The position numbers and the translations under genes are program-made. This document shows, one piece after another, positions 49,219-57,331 of a stretch of DNA of 64,000 nt; the first letter of the stretch is position 1, and each line of letters begins with the position of its first letter. The stretch comes from Pseudomonas uvaldensis. Its GTDB lineage: Bacteria; Pseudomonadota; Gammaproteobacteria; Pseudomonadales; Pseudomonadaceae. The DNA lies in the NCBI RefSeq assembly GCF_021271205.1, contig NZ_JAIWKS010000004.1:528490-592489 (forward strand). The letters are read 5' to 3'. The notes beneath the pieces were generated by a model. That model saw nothing but the letters and a program-made list of their open reading frames with translations, searched no databases and was not told where the DNA came from.

Positions 49219-50637
49219 GTGACCACCGACATTGAAGACAGCCGCTCCGCCCGCTTCGCCTTGCGCTGTTCCAGCTTTGCCGAGCGCTGGTTTCCCGACT
49301 CCTGGGTCTTCGTCGCGCTGGCAGTGCTGGTCGTCGCGGTGGCAACGCAATTCATTGGCGCCACGCCCACGGCCGCCGCCATGGCGTTCGGCGACGGTTT
49401 CTGGAGCCTGATCCCGTTCACCATGCAAATGGCCTTCGTCGTGATCGGCGGGTATGTGGTTGCCAGCTCGCCGCCCGCCGTCAAGCTGATCGACCGGCTG
49501 GCACGGATTCCGAAGAACGGCCGTTCGGCGGTGGCCTGGGTGGCGCTGATCTCCATGGTTGCGTCGTTGCTCAACTGGGGCCTGTCGCTGGTGTTCGGCG
49601 GCCTGCTGGTACGAGCCCTTGCCCGTCGAACCGACCTCAAGATGGACTATCGCGCCGCCGGCGCCGCCGCCTACCTGGGCCTGGGCGCGGTATGGGCCCT
49701 GGGCCTGTCCTCATCGGCGGCGCAATTGCAGGCCAACCCGGCCAGCCTGCCGCCATCGATCCTGTCGATCACTGGTGTCATACCTTTCACCCAGACCATT
49801 TTCCTGTGGCAGTCCGGAGTGATGTTGCTGGCATTGATCGTGATCTCGTTGATCGTTGCCTACGCGACCGCCCCAGGCCCGAACAGCGCCCGTGATGCCG
49901 CCGCCTGTGGAATCGACCCAAGCTTCAGCATGCCGGCCCTGCAACCGCGCACCCGTCCGGGCGAATGGCTGGAACACAGCCCATTGCTGACCATTGCCCT
50001 GGTATTGCTGGCCTCCGGATGGCTGTTTCACGAGTTTTCGAGCAAGCCCGCCATTAGCGCGATTTCCGGGCTCAACACCTACAACTTCTTGTTCCTGATG
50101 CTTGGCGCGCTGTTGCATTGGCGTCCGCGCAGTTTCCTGGACGCGGTGGCCCGGGCTGTCCCGACGACTACCGGCGTCTTGATCCAATTCCCACTCTACG
50201 GTTCGATCGCCGCGCTGCTGACCACGGTCAAGGGCAGTGATGCCCAGACCCTGGCCCACCATATCTCGACCTTTTTCGTCCAGATCGCCTCCCATGACAC
50301 TTACGCCTTGTTGATGGGTATCTATTCGGCGGTATTGGGCTTCTTCATTCCATCCGGCGGCGGTAAATGGATCATCGAAGCGCCCTATGTGATGCAGGTG
50401 GCCAACGACTTGAACTATCACCTGGGTTGGGCGGTGCAGATCTACAACGCCGCCGAGGCGCTGCCGAACCTGATCAACCCGTTCTACATGTTGCCGCTGT
50501 TGGGGGTACTAGGGTTGAAGGCTCGGGATCTGATCGGGTTTTCCTTCGTGCAGTTGCTGGTCCACACCCCTCTGGTGCTGGTATTGCTGTGGGCGCTGGG
50601 AACGACTTTGACCTATTTGCCACCAGTGATGCCATAA
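49219..50637 (+). CDS. Short-chain fatty acid transporter (AtoE family)
   Basis: 472-aa inner-membrane protein. The GTG start at 49219 has CCGAGG 8 bases upstream. It has 12 or so hydrophobic segments, with AtoE-family stretches RWFPDSWVFVALAVLVV (about 23-39), SMVASLLNWGLSLVFGGLLVRALARR (about 112-137) and GFFIPSGGGKWIIEAPYVM (about 373-391). It is expected to take up short-chain acids such as acetoacetate or butyrate. No atoDAB genes are nearby. A terminator follows. Confidence 0.92.
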   Translation: MTTDIEDSRSARFALRCSSFAERWFPDSWVFVALAVLVVAVATQFIGATPTAAAMAFGDGFWSLIPFTMQMAFVVIGGYVVASSPPAVKLIDRLARIPKNGRSAVAWVALISMVASLLNWGLSLVFGGLLVRALARRTDLKMDYRAAGAAAYLGLGAVWALGLSSSAAQLQANPASLPPSILSITGVIPFTQTIFLWQSGVMLLALIVISLIVAYATAPGPNSARDAAACGIDPSFSMPALQPRTRPGEWLEHSPLLTIALVLLASGWLFHEFSSKPAISAISGLNTYNFLFLMLGALLHWRPRSFLDAVARAVPTTTGVLIQFPLYGSIAALLTTVKGSDAQTLAHHISTFFVQIASHDTYALLMGIYSAVLGFFIPSGGGKWIIEAPYVMQVANDLNYHLGWAVQIYNAAEALPNLINPFYMLPLLGVLGLKARDLIGFSFVQLLVHTPLVLVLLWALGTTLTYLPPVMP

Positions 50638-50649
50638 GGCCATAAAAAA

Positions 50650-50681
50650 GGGCCGATATTTACATCGGCCCACTTTTTCTT
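50650..50681 (+). terminator. Intrinsic terminator after the AtoE-family gene
   Basis: GGGCCGAT / ATCGGCCC stem with a 6-base loop, then ACTTTTTCT; 12 bases after the stop codon. Confidence 0.85.
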
Positions 50682-50749
50682 CGGCCCGGTCTGTTTCAGT
50701 ATGGGGGCGCCCTGTTTCGAGGGGCCCATACGCTGAAAAGGATCTGAGC

Positions 50750-51907
50750 ATGTTCAAACTCGCAGTGCTTCCTCTTGCCACCCTGGCCATGAGCGCCACC
50801 GCCCACGCCGACATCGATGTACAGCTTGGCAGCACAGAACGCGTGACCCGCCTCTTCGCTTATCCCAACAACTGCAATGTCATCTGCTTTCGCGACTGGA
50901 CCCTGGAACAGACCGTCGAGCATTACCTGACCCAAAGCGTGCAACGCGACGGCTACGGCACGGCCAAGGTCAGCGTCAAACGCGACAATGATACGGTCTA
51001 CGCCCACATAGCCGGCGTGCCGAAAAGCTACGGCCAGCCATTGACCGCATTGCTAAACGCCGGTGACCTGGCCTACACGGGCGCCACCAAGCTCAACGGC
51101 GACAAGAAATGGGCCTACAACTGGTACCTGTTCCTCCCGCTGGGCATGGCCCTGGAAAACCGCAAGAGTGTCGAGCTGCTGCACTTCCCGCCGGATTACT
51201 CCCTGACCCAGGCCCAGGACTACCTGGAATCGGCCACCACGGATCGCTGGGCCACGCTGCTCACCGTCAACGGCATCGCCGCCGACCAGACACCGGCCTA
51301 CCAGACCATCATCGACATCGCGCCGATTGCCGCCCCGTCCAATGCCGGTTCGGCGCTGGAAGGTGTCTACGACTATTTCACTGACTACCAGACCACCATG
51401 GTCAAGCAAGTCAGCCAGGGCACCAGCGGAGCCGCGTTGCCAATGGTGGCCTTCGGTGCCCCGGTGCGAAACTGGATCAAGACACAATACGGCCCGACGG
51501 TCGGCGTGCTTGGCCTGGCGACCATCACCCCGGCGGCGGGGCTGAAGGTGCCGGTGCTAGGCTCCAACCACCCCAGCTACATCTGGTACGCCGCCGATCC
51601 GGAGAGCTATGACGGGGACCAGGCCAAGGCGGATGCGGCGGGCCTGAAGGTCATGGGTCAGGATTTGAGCGCAGCGTGCTGGCAGGCCGGGATGGGCAGC
51701 AAGCCGGGCACCGATCCGACCACGTTGCTGAACCAATGCACCCAGACCTGGCAAGTCACGCAAAAGGAGAAGACCTGCGAGTTGTTCTACACCTCGGTTC
51801 GCAAATTGACGCCGGCTGAAGCGGCCCAGAAATGCGAGACGCCGGCGATCAAATCGCAGCTCCCGCAGTTGAAAACGCCGATGCCATTGCCGTCCGAACC
51901 GGTGTAA
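50750..51907 (+). CDS. Secreted protein of unknown function
   Basis: 385-aa protein with a signal peptide (MFKLAVLPLATLAMSATAHA, cleavage after about residue 20). The mature part contains six or more cysteines (NNCNVICF near 41-48, ACW, QCTQTW, TCEL, KCET), suggesting disulfides, and many aromatic residues. Its fold is not recognised. Two regions are notable: YNWYLFLPLGMALENRKSVELLHFPPDYSL (about 123-152) and an N-terminal RDWTLEQTVEHYLTQSVQRDGYG. AAGGA is 7 bases before the ATG. It is a single gene between terminators. Confidence 0.82.
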   Translation: MFKLAVLPLATLAMSATAHADIDVQLGSTERVTRLFAYPNNCNVICFRDWTLEQTVEHYLTQSVQRDGYGTAKVSVKRDNDTVYAHIAGVPKSYGQPLTALLNAGDLAYTGATKLNGDKKWAYNWYLFLPLGMALENRKSVELLHFPPDYSLTQAQDYLESATTDRWATLLTVNGIAADQTPAYQTIIDIAPIAAPSNAGSALEGVYDYFTDYQTTMVKQVSQGTSGAALPMVAFGAPVRNWIKTQYGPTVGVLGLATITPAAGLKVPVLGSNHPSYIWYAADPESYDGDQAKADAAGLKVMGQDLSAACWQAGMGSKPGTDPTTLLNQCTQTWQVTQKEKTCELFYTSVRKLTPAEAAQKCETPAIKSQLPQLKTPMPLPSEPV

Positions 51908-51914
51908 ATCTCAT

Positions 51915-51955
51915 GGCTTTCCCGCATCAGCCTGCGCTCATGCGGGAAAAGCCCT
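51915..51955 (+). terminator. Likely terminator hairpin after the secreted protein gene
   Basis: GGCTTTCCCGCATCAG / CTCATGCGGGAAAAGCC imperfect stem starting 8 bases after the stop codon; T-tract weak on both strands. Confidence 0.6.
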
Positions 51956-52080
51956 ATGGGCACCTGTCAGAGTTGACAGTAGATAGCGCCCTTGATCGGG
52001 GCGACACTATTCGGGTCAATCACGACGCTGGAAGGATCCAGCGCCAGTAAGTCGGGTGTTGCGCACCGACAAGGACCGTC

Positions 52081-52608
52081 ATGAGCATTTTTGTGACCGA
52101 TAGAGCCAGTTCACAGAACCGGGACTGTATCTACCCGGAAAAAGAACTCAGCACTCGCCTGGGTTATCCGTCTGCGCGCGATTTCGAAGTGCTACGCACC
52201 GCCAACGGGCGCGGCAGCGGAATCGTCTCACTCAAGCGCTTCGCCCCCATGGAACGAATGTGTCGTGTATCAGGGCTTCTGTTGGGGCGACGACGCCTGC
52301 ACACCCTGCAGATCCTGCCGGAAATCCACATGTATGACCCACGCTTCGCCGGATTGCTGGCACACTCCTGCAATCCGAATGTCTTTTTGGACATGAGCGA
52401 ATTATGGCTATGGTCCCTGACGCCCATACAGGAAGGCGACAGCCTGAGCATGGACTACGCCAGCACGGAGCCGAAACTGTACCGGCAGTTTGCCTGCCGG
52501 TGCGGTTCCTCCAACTGCCACGGGTGGATCACCGGTTATGACGAACCACCCAACGAGCAAGGCATGAAGTTCCTCAAGCGCTGGCGCCGTCGCTGCCATC
52601 GCGACTGA
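52081..52608 (+). CDS. SET domain-containing protein (putative lysine methyltransferase)
   Basis: 175-aa small SET protein. Family features are GRGSGIVSLKRFAPMERM (about 42-59, SET-N), LAHSCNPNVFLDM (about 93-105, the NHSCxPN-like SAM motif), EGDSLSMDYA (about 119-128, with the catalytic-site Tyr) and a post-SET zinc motif CRCGSSNCHGWITG (about 137-150). SET enzymes methylate protein lysines with SAM. Stand-alone bacterial members have few known substrates. The N terminus is short. It is not co-directional with a close neighbour and has a 173-base upstream region. Confidence 0.88.
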   Translation: MSIFVTDRASSQNRDCIYPEKELSTRLGYPSARDFEVLRTANGRGSGIVSLKRFAPMERMCRVSGLLLGRRRLHTLQILPEIHMYDPRFAGLLAHSCNPNVFLDMSELWLWSLTPIQEGDSLSMDYASTEPKLYRQFACRCGSSNCHGWITGYDEPPNEQGMKFLKRWRRRCHRD

Positions 52609-52632
52609 CGCCTGCTGCCACGGAACCTGGGA

Positions 52633-53277
52633 TCAGGGCGCGCCCACCGGACGCAGGCGATACTGCGGCGGCAATTGCTCGAAACCGCTGATCGTGGTGT
52701 CCAGGCTTTTCCAGCGCCCGTCCTTGATGCCGTAGATGCAACCGTGAATCGACAGTTTCTGTCCACGGTGCCATGCGTTCTGGACGATGCTGGTATGGCC
52801 GACGTTGGCCACCTGCTGGATCACGTTGAGTTCGCACAGACGGTCGACGCGTTCCTCTTCGGTTGGCAATTGCGCCAATGCCTCGCGATGTTCGTAGTAC
52901 AGGTCGCGGATCGAGCGCAGCCAACCATCGATCAGGCCCAGTTGCCGGTCCTGCATCGAGGCGCGAACGCCGCCACAACCGTAGTGGCCGGTGACCAGGA
53001 TGTGTTTGACCTTGAGCACGTCAACCGCGTACTGGATCACCGACAGGCAGTTGAGGTCGGTGTGCAGCACCACGTTGGCCACGTTACGGTGCACGAACAG
53101 ATCGCCCGGCAGCATGCCGACGATCTCGTTGGCCGGCACTCGCGCATCGGAACAGCCGATCCACAGGTATTCCGGGGTCTGCTGACGGGCCAGCTTGGCG
53201 AAGAAGTCAGGATCCTCCTGCTTGATCGCATCGGCCCAGCGCGCGTTGTTATCAATCAGATCTTGTAGTTCGTTCAT
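52633..53277 (-). CDS. can: Beta-class carbonic anhydrase
   Basis: 214-aa zinc enzyme interconverting CO2 and bicarbonate. Zinc ligands and active-site dyad: Cys in WIGCSDARVPANEI (about 39-52, Asp-Arg pair) and His/Cys in VTGHYGCGGVRA (about 95-106). The C-terminal GCIYGIKDGRWKSL is also typical. Length and motifs match E. coli Can. In the opposite direction is the acidic PTS-HPr-related gene, with the 133-base region 53278-53410 shared. Confidence 0.96.
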   Translation of the reverse strand: MNELQDLIDNNARWADAIKQEDPDFFAKLARQQTPEYLWIGCSDARVPANEIVGMLPGDLFVHRNVANVVLHTDLNCLSVIQYAVDVLKVKHILVTGHYGCGGVRASMQDRQLGLIDGWLRSIRDLYYEHREALAQLPTEEERVDRLCELNVIQQVANVGHTSIVQNAWHRGQKLSIHGCIYGIKDGRWKSLDTTISGFEQLPPQYRLRPVGAP

Positions 53278-53410
53278 GCTATCCAGCCCTCGAGAATAGT
53301 CCGCATGTTGGACACCACACCGCCGGTCGAGGTCACTTCATTAATGTCGTTGGAATTCCCGGCCTGGCTGCGGGTCCACCCATTAGAGGCCCACAGCATG
53401 AGGAATAGCC

Positions 53411-53815
53411 ATGAATGATTCACGACGTCCTTTCGATGCGGCGCAACCGGAACCCATCGACGACAACGAAGACCGCATGGGCTCGATGCATGAGCTGGAG
53501 TTCGATGACGAACAGCCCAGTGCGAGAATCGGTGACGAACTGCCGGAAGACGAGCGCGAACAGCTGATCCCCCCTGAACGCGTACGCGAAGCAGGCCTGA
53601 CGGGCGCGTCCATGGACGATCGCCAACCGACCGACGATGACATGAGCCCCGAAACCCTCATCCGCGAAGACGGCGCCCGGGATGCCCACGAGGCCGGCGA
53701 AGACGAACAGGCTGACTGGGATCTGAGCGTGGTGGGTGAAAATGACATCGGCGGGGGCGATGGGTTGGACGAGGCGGAGATGGCGCAGGTCGATCCGCTG
53801 GATGGCAAGCGCTAA
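53411..53815 (+). CDS. Acidic hypothetical protein (annotated elsewhere as PTS HPr-related)
   Basis: 134-aa very acidic protein, rich in Asp and Glu and almost without hydrophobic core, so probably intrinsically disordered. Conserved blocks are GASMDDRQPTDDDMSPETLI (about 66-85) and DLSVVGENDIGGGDG (about 105-119). Pseudomonas homologues often carry the label PTS HPr-related or serine kinase/phosphatase, but no phosphocarrier motif is visible. Its function is unknown. GAGGAATAGCC precedes the ATG. Confidence 0.75.
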   Translation: MNDSRRPFDAAQPEPIDDNEDRMGSMHELEFDDEQPSARIGDELPEDEREQLIPPERVREAGLTGASMDDRQPTDDDMSPETLIREDGARDAHEAGEDEQADWDLSVVGENDIGGGDGLDEAEMAQVDPLDGKR

Positions 53816-53841
53816 ATACCGACAGTCACCGTAAATCCCTT

Positions 53842-53929
53842 GTGCAAGCGGGCTTGCTCGCGAAAGCGGCGTCACATGTTGCAAAGATGCAAGCTGACCC
53901 ACCGCTTTCGCGAGCAAGCCCGCTCCCAC
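53842..53929. repeat. Inverted REP pair
   Basis: Units at 53842-53869 (GCGGGCTTGCTCGCGAAAGC) and 53902-53929 (GCTTTCGCGAGCAAGCCCGC) in opposite orientation, near-perfect inverses, about 32 bases apart, between the acidic-protein gene and convergent rimI. Confidence 0.88.
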
Positions 53930-53956
53930 AGGGGCTCGCTTCATGCCGTTGGGGCA

Positions 53957-54409
53957 TCACTCCACCAATGTGCAGGCCATCACCACCGCATCTTCACGCC
54001 CACCCACCGCCGGGTAGTAATCGCGCCGCCGGCCGATCTCGTTGAAGCCATAGCGCTCATATAGGCGGAACGCCGTGCGATTGCTGTCGCGCACCTCCAG
54101 GAAGCACTCCCGGGCCTCGGCCTTGCAGGCAATCGACATCAAATGCTCCAGCAGGCGCAAGCCCAGTCCCCGGCCCTGGTTTTCCGGCTTGACGGTGATG
54201 TTGAGCAGGTGCGCTTCGTCGAGAATGATCTGCACGACACCATGGCCTACCTGCTGCTGGCCTTCGAACATCAACCAGATCTGGTATTTGCCCAACCCGT
54301 CGAGAAAGATCCCTCGGGTCCAAGGGTGGCTATAAGCCGCGTATTCGATTTTCAGCACAGCGTCGAGGTCCGCCTCGGTCATCGGGCGGAACGATACAGC
54401 GTCACTCAT
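53957..54409 (-). CDS. rimI: Ribosomal protein S18-alanine N-acetyltransferase
   Basis: 150-aa GNAT enzyme that acetylates the N terminus of ribosomal protein S18. The acetyl-CoA motif ENQGRGLGLRLLEHLMS is at about 77-93, with flanking strands HLLNITVKPE and ECFLEVRDSNRTAFRLYERYGFNEIGRRRDYY (about 100-131), as in RimI. The start overlaps the holD-like stop by 8 bases; the pair order is like holD-rimI in E. coli. Confidence 0.93.
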   Translation of the reverse strand: MSDAVSFRPMTEADLDAVLKIEYAAYSHPWTRGIFLDGLGKYQIWLMFEGQQQVGHGVVQIILDEAHLLNITVKPENQGRGLGLRLLEHLMSIACKAEARECFLEVRDSNRTAFRLYERYGFNEIGRRRDYYPAVGGREDAVVMACTLVE

Positions 54410-55181
54410 TCGATTCTTTCCAGCGCGCCATCAGCCGGCGCATGGCTTGCCAGACTTCAGCCTTGCGCTGTGGCGTTTCCATTAACAGTTCCAATCCAGG
54501 CAGTGCCCAAGCCGAGCCCAGCCCCTCGATCTGCAGTTCGCGGTTGAACGCTTCGGCATCTGCCTCCCCGGCAAATTTCACCGCCGGCAGGCCGATCAAC
54601 CAAAGACATACACAGGGCGCGTCTTCGAGCCGCGCCGACACGAAGCCCTGGACGAAATCCCGCGCCGCCTCCGGTCCCTGGTCCATCGTCCCACGGGACA
54701 ACAACGGCCAGCGCACCGGTTCGCCGACGATCTGCGGGCTGTCCGGCAGGCCGGCGGCGCGCAGCATGTCCTTGAGCAGCAGGTAGGCCGGATCACGGCT
54801 TTGGAACGGCTCCCCCGTGGGCAGCTCCACCAACAGCAGGCAACGCCCGGCCCGCAGCAATTGCAGGCTGAAGCGCGGTGGCGGGACCGGGGCGACCCTG
54901 ACCGGGACAGGCGTCTCTTGTACCTCCTCTGCCGGTTTGACAGGCGCACGGGCGGCAGCCGAGGGGCGAGGAACCTCGATTTTCGGCCGTTCGACCGATG
55001 GCGGCGGTTCGGCAACGGTCTTGGCGACAGGCGTCGTCACGGCCGGCTCGGCGTGCGCCGGCTCGAGCGCTTCCAGCAGCTCGAGCCGCGACGGGGCGGC
55101 AAATGGCAATTCGGTACGCGGCAGCCAGGTGACCACCTGCATGGCGGTCAGATAGGCGCGGCGACGGGACTCGATAAGCAA
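54402..55181 (-). CDS. holD: DNA polymerase III psi subunit (cryptic pseudomonad type)
   Basis: 259-aa protein, much longer than E. coli psi. The N terminus (MLIESRRRAYLTAMQVVTWL) resembles the region that contacts chi and single-stranded-binding partners, and is followed by a Pro/Ala/Glu-rich linker (about 40-105). A conserved C-terminal domain (about 105-250) includes RAGRCLLLVELPTGEPFQSRDPAYLLLKDMLRAAGL and the LLMETPQRKAEVWQAM helix. It is positionally equivalent to PA4679, shown to be psi in P. aeruginosa, and adjoins rimI. It is sometimes mislabelled TonB-like because of the linker. The TTG start at 55181 is less certain than ATG 55142. Confidence 0.75.
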   Translation of the reverse strand: MLIESRRRAYLTAMQVVTWLPRTELPFAAPSRLELLEALEPAHAEPAVTTPVAKTVAEPPPSVERPKIEVPRPSAAARAPVKPAEEVQETPVPVRVAPVPPPRFSLQLLRAGRCLLLVELPTGEPFQSRDPAYLLLKDMLRAAGLPDSPQIVGEPVRWPLLSRGTMDQGPEAARDFVQGFVSARLEDAPCVCLWLIGLPAVKFAGEADAEAFNRELQIEGLGSAWALPGLELLMETPQRKAEVWQAMRRLMARWKESNE

Positions 55182-55362
55182 GGGTCGGCCACTTGTGGAT
55201 AACTGAAAGTGGGAGGGATTCTACCGCCCTTCGACGCGAATCGCTTCCCCGTTGATTCAATCGTCGAACGATACAAAACGACAGTCCGTCTCAGGGGTGA
55301 ATCGCAACCGGTCCGATGCAGTACAATTACCGCTTTTAATTGCCAACCCGACGGCCATTGCG

Positions 55363-56640
55363 ATGATCGAACCCAAGCGCGTCTTGCGCGCCCTTGCCGA
55401 ACACTGGGCATTGCTTGAACCTTTGTGCGAGCACTTCGACCAGGGCACCCTGAGCCTCAACGAATTGCGTTCACAATTGGCCGCCCAACAACTGGACAGC
55501 ACGCCCCAGGACATCACCAACCTGCTGGACGTGTGGATCCGCCTGGATATCCTCGTACCGGTGGCGAAAAGCCCGAACCGCTTCGAGCTCAACGCCCAGA
55601 TCCATGATTTCCTTGCGTACCTGCGCCGCGAGCACCGCCTGGGCCTGTGCCTGGAGATCGAAGCCTACCTGCGCCACCTCGAACGCCTGGCCGGCTACAT
55701 CCAGGACGCCTTCGACGTGCGCGACGGCAACGACCTGGCCCGCCAGCTGCGCCTGCTGGACATGCGCGTGCGCGACGTACTCAAAAAACTCGCCAACGAT
55801 GAGCAGGCGCTGGTGTCGGTCGCCGAACGCGCCAAGACCAGCGACCGGCAGATTCCTCTGCGCCAGCGCTACGCCGAAGTCCTGGCGACCTGGGACGAAT
55901 ACGTCGAGCCGATGATCCAACTGGTGAACGCCGACGGCGCGTTCGAGCAAGGCGTGCGCAAGGTCGAGAACGTGCTGTTGCGCATGCTCACCGAACAGCA
56001 GCGTCTCGGTCACCTCGTCGATGACGACATGCTGCTGCGCACCCACGCGCGCATCCTGGAGATGCAGACCAGCGCCCAGTTGACCCTGCGCCATGCCCGC
56101 GAGCTGCTCCTGCCGCTGCGCGAAGAAGCCCGCCGCCACAACGCTGTCACCCGTGGCGCCGCACTGGCCCTGGCCGCCATTCGCCGCAAAGGCATCGACG
56201 CCGTGCCGCAAGCCGCCATGCCGTTGTTCACCCGGCCGCAAAGCACCTTCCTGGGCAGTGCCAGCCAGGTCGAAGCCTATGTCTATGCCCTGGCCCGCTT
56301 CGAGCCGAAACCGGCGCGCTTCCCCAAATCCCACAAGACCCACAAGGGTGGCGAAGCACCACGCGCGCCACGCACCGTTCGCGAAATGGTCGAACGTTGC
56401 GAAGAGGCCCTGCCGATGCCGGACCTGATGACCTGGTTGCTGGAGCAGGAGCCGGACGGCGCCACCGACGAATTGCTGTACTGGTTCTCGCGCCTGTCGC
56501 GGGAAAAACGTTTCAAGCGCGAGCGTCTGGAACGCCGCGAATACCACACACACGAGCATCAGGTCAGCCTGCGCTCCTTCGCCCTGCTCTCGGCCGGCGA
56601 CGCCGCCGAGGATTCTGCGAGCATCCCAAATGCATCTTGA
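55363..56640 (+). CDS. mksF: Condensin subunit MksF (kleisin)
   Basis: 425-aa kleisin-type partner of the MukB-like condensin MksB, needed for chromosome compaction and segregation. It has an N-terminal winged-helix-like domain (EPLCEHFDQGTLSLNELRSQLAAQQLD), a long helical middle (LRLLDMRVRDVLKKLANDEQ) and a Lys/Arg-rich linker before the C-terminal domain (about 330-400). The start MIEPKRVLRALAEHW at 55363 gives the family N terminus. It is first of mksF-mksE-mksB, overlapping mksE by 11 bases. Confidence 0.88.
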   Translation: MIEPKRVLRALAEHWALLEPLCEHFDQGTLSLNELRSQLAAQQLDSTPQDITNLLDVWIRLDILVPVAKSPNRFELNAQIHDFLAYLRREHRLGLCLEIEAYLRHLERLAGYIQDAFDVRDGNDLARQLRLLDMRVRDVLKKLANDEQALVSVAERAKTSDRQIPLRQRYAEVLATWDEYVEPMIQLVNADGAFEQGVRKVENVLLRMLTEQQRLGHLVDDDMLLRTHARILEMQTSAQLTLRHARELLLPLREEARRHNAVTRGAALALAAIRRKGIDAVPQAAMPLFTRPQSTFLGSASQVEAYVYALARFEPKPARFPKSHKTHKGGEAPRAPRTVREMVERCEEALPMPDLMTWLLEQEPDGATDELLYWFSRLSREKRFKRERLERREYHTHEHQVSLRSFALLSAGDAAEDSASIPNAS

Positions 56641-57331
56641 TCTATCCGAACTGTCCCAGCTGGCGCCGATCTTCCGCGAGCTGTTCAAGGGTTATCACAT
56701 CAGCCGCCGCGACCCGGAGCTGTACGCCCAACTGTCGAACTTCCAGGACCAGTACCGCACGCTGTTCAAGGCCCTGGGCTTCGAGCTGGTGTGCGACACC
56801 CGTGGCTTCTACTACTTCGTACCGGACCTGGCCGCCGCTGCGGTGAACAAGACCGCCCAGCGCCTGGCCCTGTTCACCTTCATCCTGGTCGAGCACCTGG
56901 CCGACCAGGGCCGCGACCCGATCGCCGTGCTCGACGGTGGCAGCCTGGGCCGCGACGAATTGCCGTCGCTGCTGGAAAAGTACCGCGACCTGTTTATCCA
57001 GGCCGAAGTGCAGACCCAGGAAGAGCTGGAAGAAAAAATCATGCGCCGCATGACTCAACTGGGCTTCGCCAGCGAGGAAAACGGCGTGTATCGCTTCCTG
57101 CCGCCGATGCATCGGTTCCTCGACGTCTGCCTGTCGGTCCAGCAGGACCGCGACTTGGCCGCCAGCCTGCACAGTGTGTTGCCGTTACCGGTACCGGTAT
57201 TGGTCGACGAAGACAGCGACGAAAAACTGCTGCAAACCGATGATCCGCTGGACCTCAGCGAATTCGAAGGTGAAAGCGAAGAAGACGCACTGGCCCGCGC
57301 CATTGCCGAAGAACAGGAGACCGACGCATGA
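56630..57331 (+). CDS. mksE: Condensin subunit MksE
   Basis: 233-aa winged-helix protein that binds the kleisin MksF. It has repeated helix-strand patterns: LDLSELSQLAPIFRELFKGYHISRRD (about 2-27), GFYYFVPDLAAAAV (about 58-71), GFASEENGVYRFLPPMHRFLDV (about 145-166) and an acidic C-terminal tail. It lies between mksF and mksB, overlapping the former by 11 bases and the latter by 4, so the three are translationally coupled. Confidence 0.9.
   Translation: MHLDLSELSQLAPIFRELFKGYHISRRDPELYAQLSNFQDQYRTLFKALGFELVCDTRGFYYFVPDLAAAAVNKTAQRLALFTFILVEHLADQGRDPIAVLDGGSLGRDELPSLLEKYRDLFIQAEVQTQEELEEKIMRRMTQLGFASEENGVYRFLPPMHRFLDVCLSVQQDRDLAASLHSVLPLPVPVLVDEDSDEKLLQTDDPLDLSEFEGESEEDALARAIAEEQETDA

Noticed and set aside
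54402..55181. TonB-like energy transducer
   Set aside because: The Pro/Glu linker resembles TonB but there is no N-terminal membrane anchor and no TonB C-terminal domain; the position and C-terminal half fit psi.
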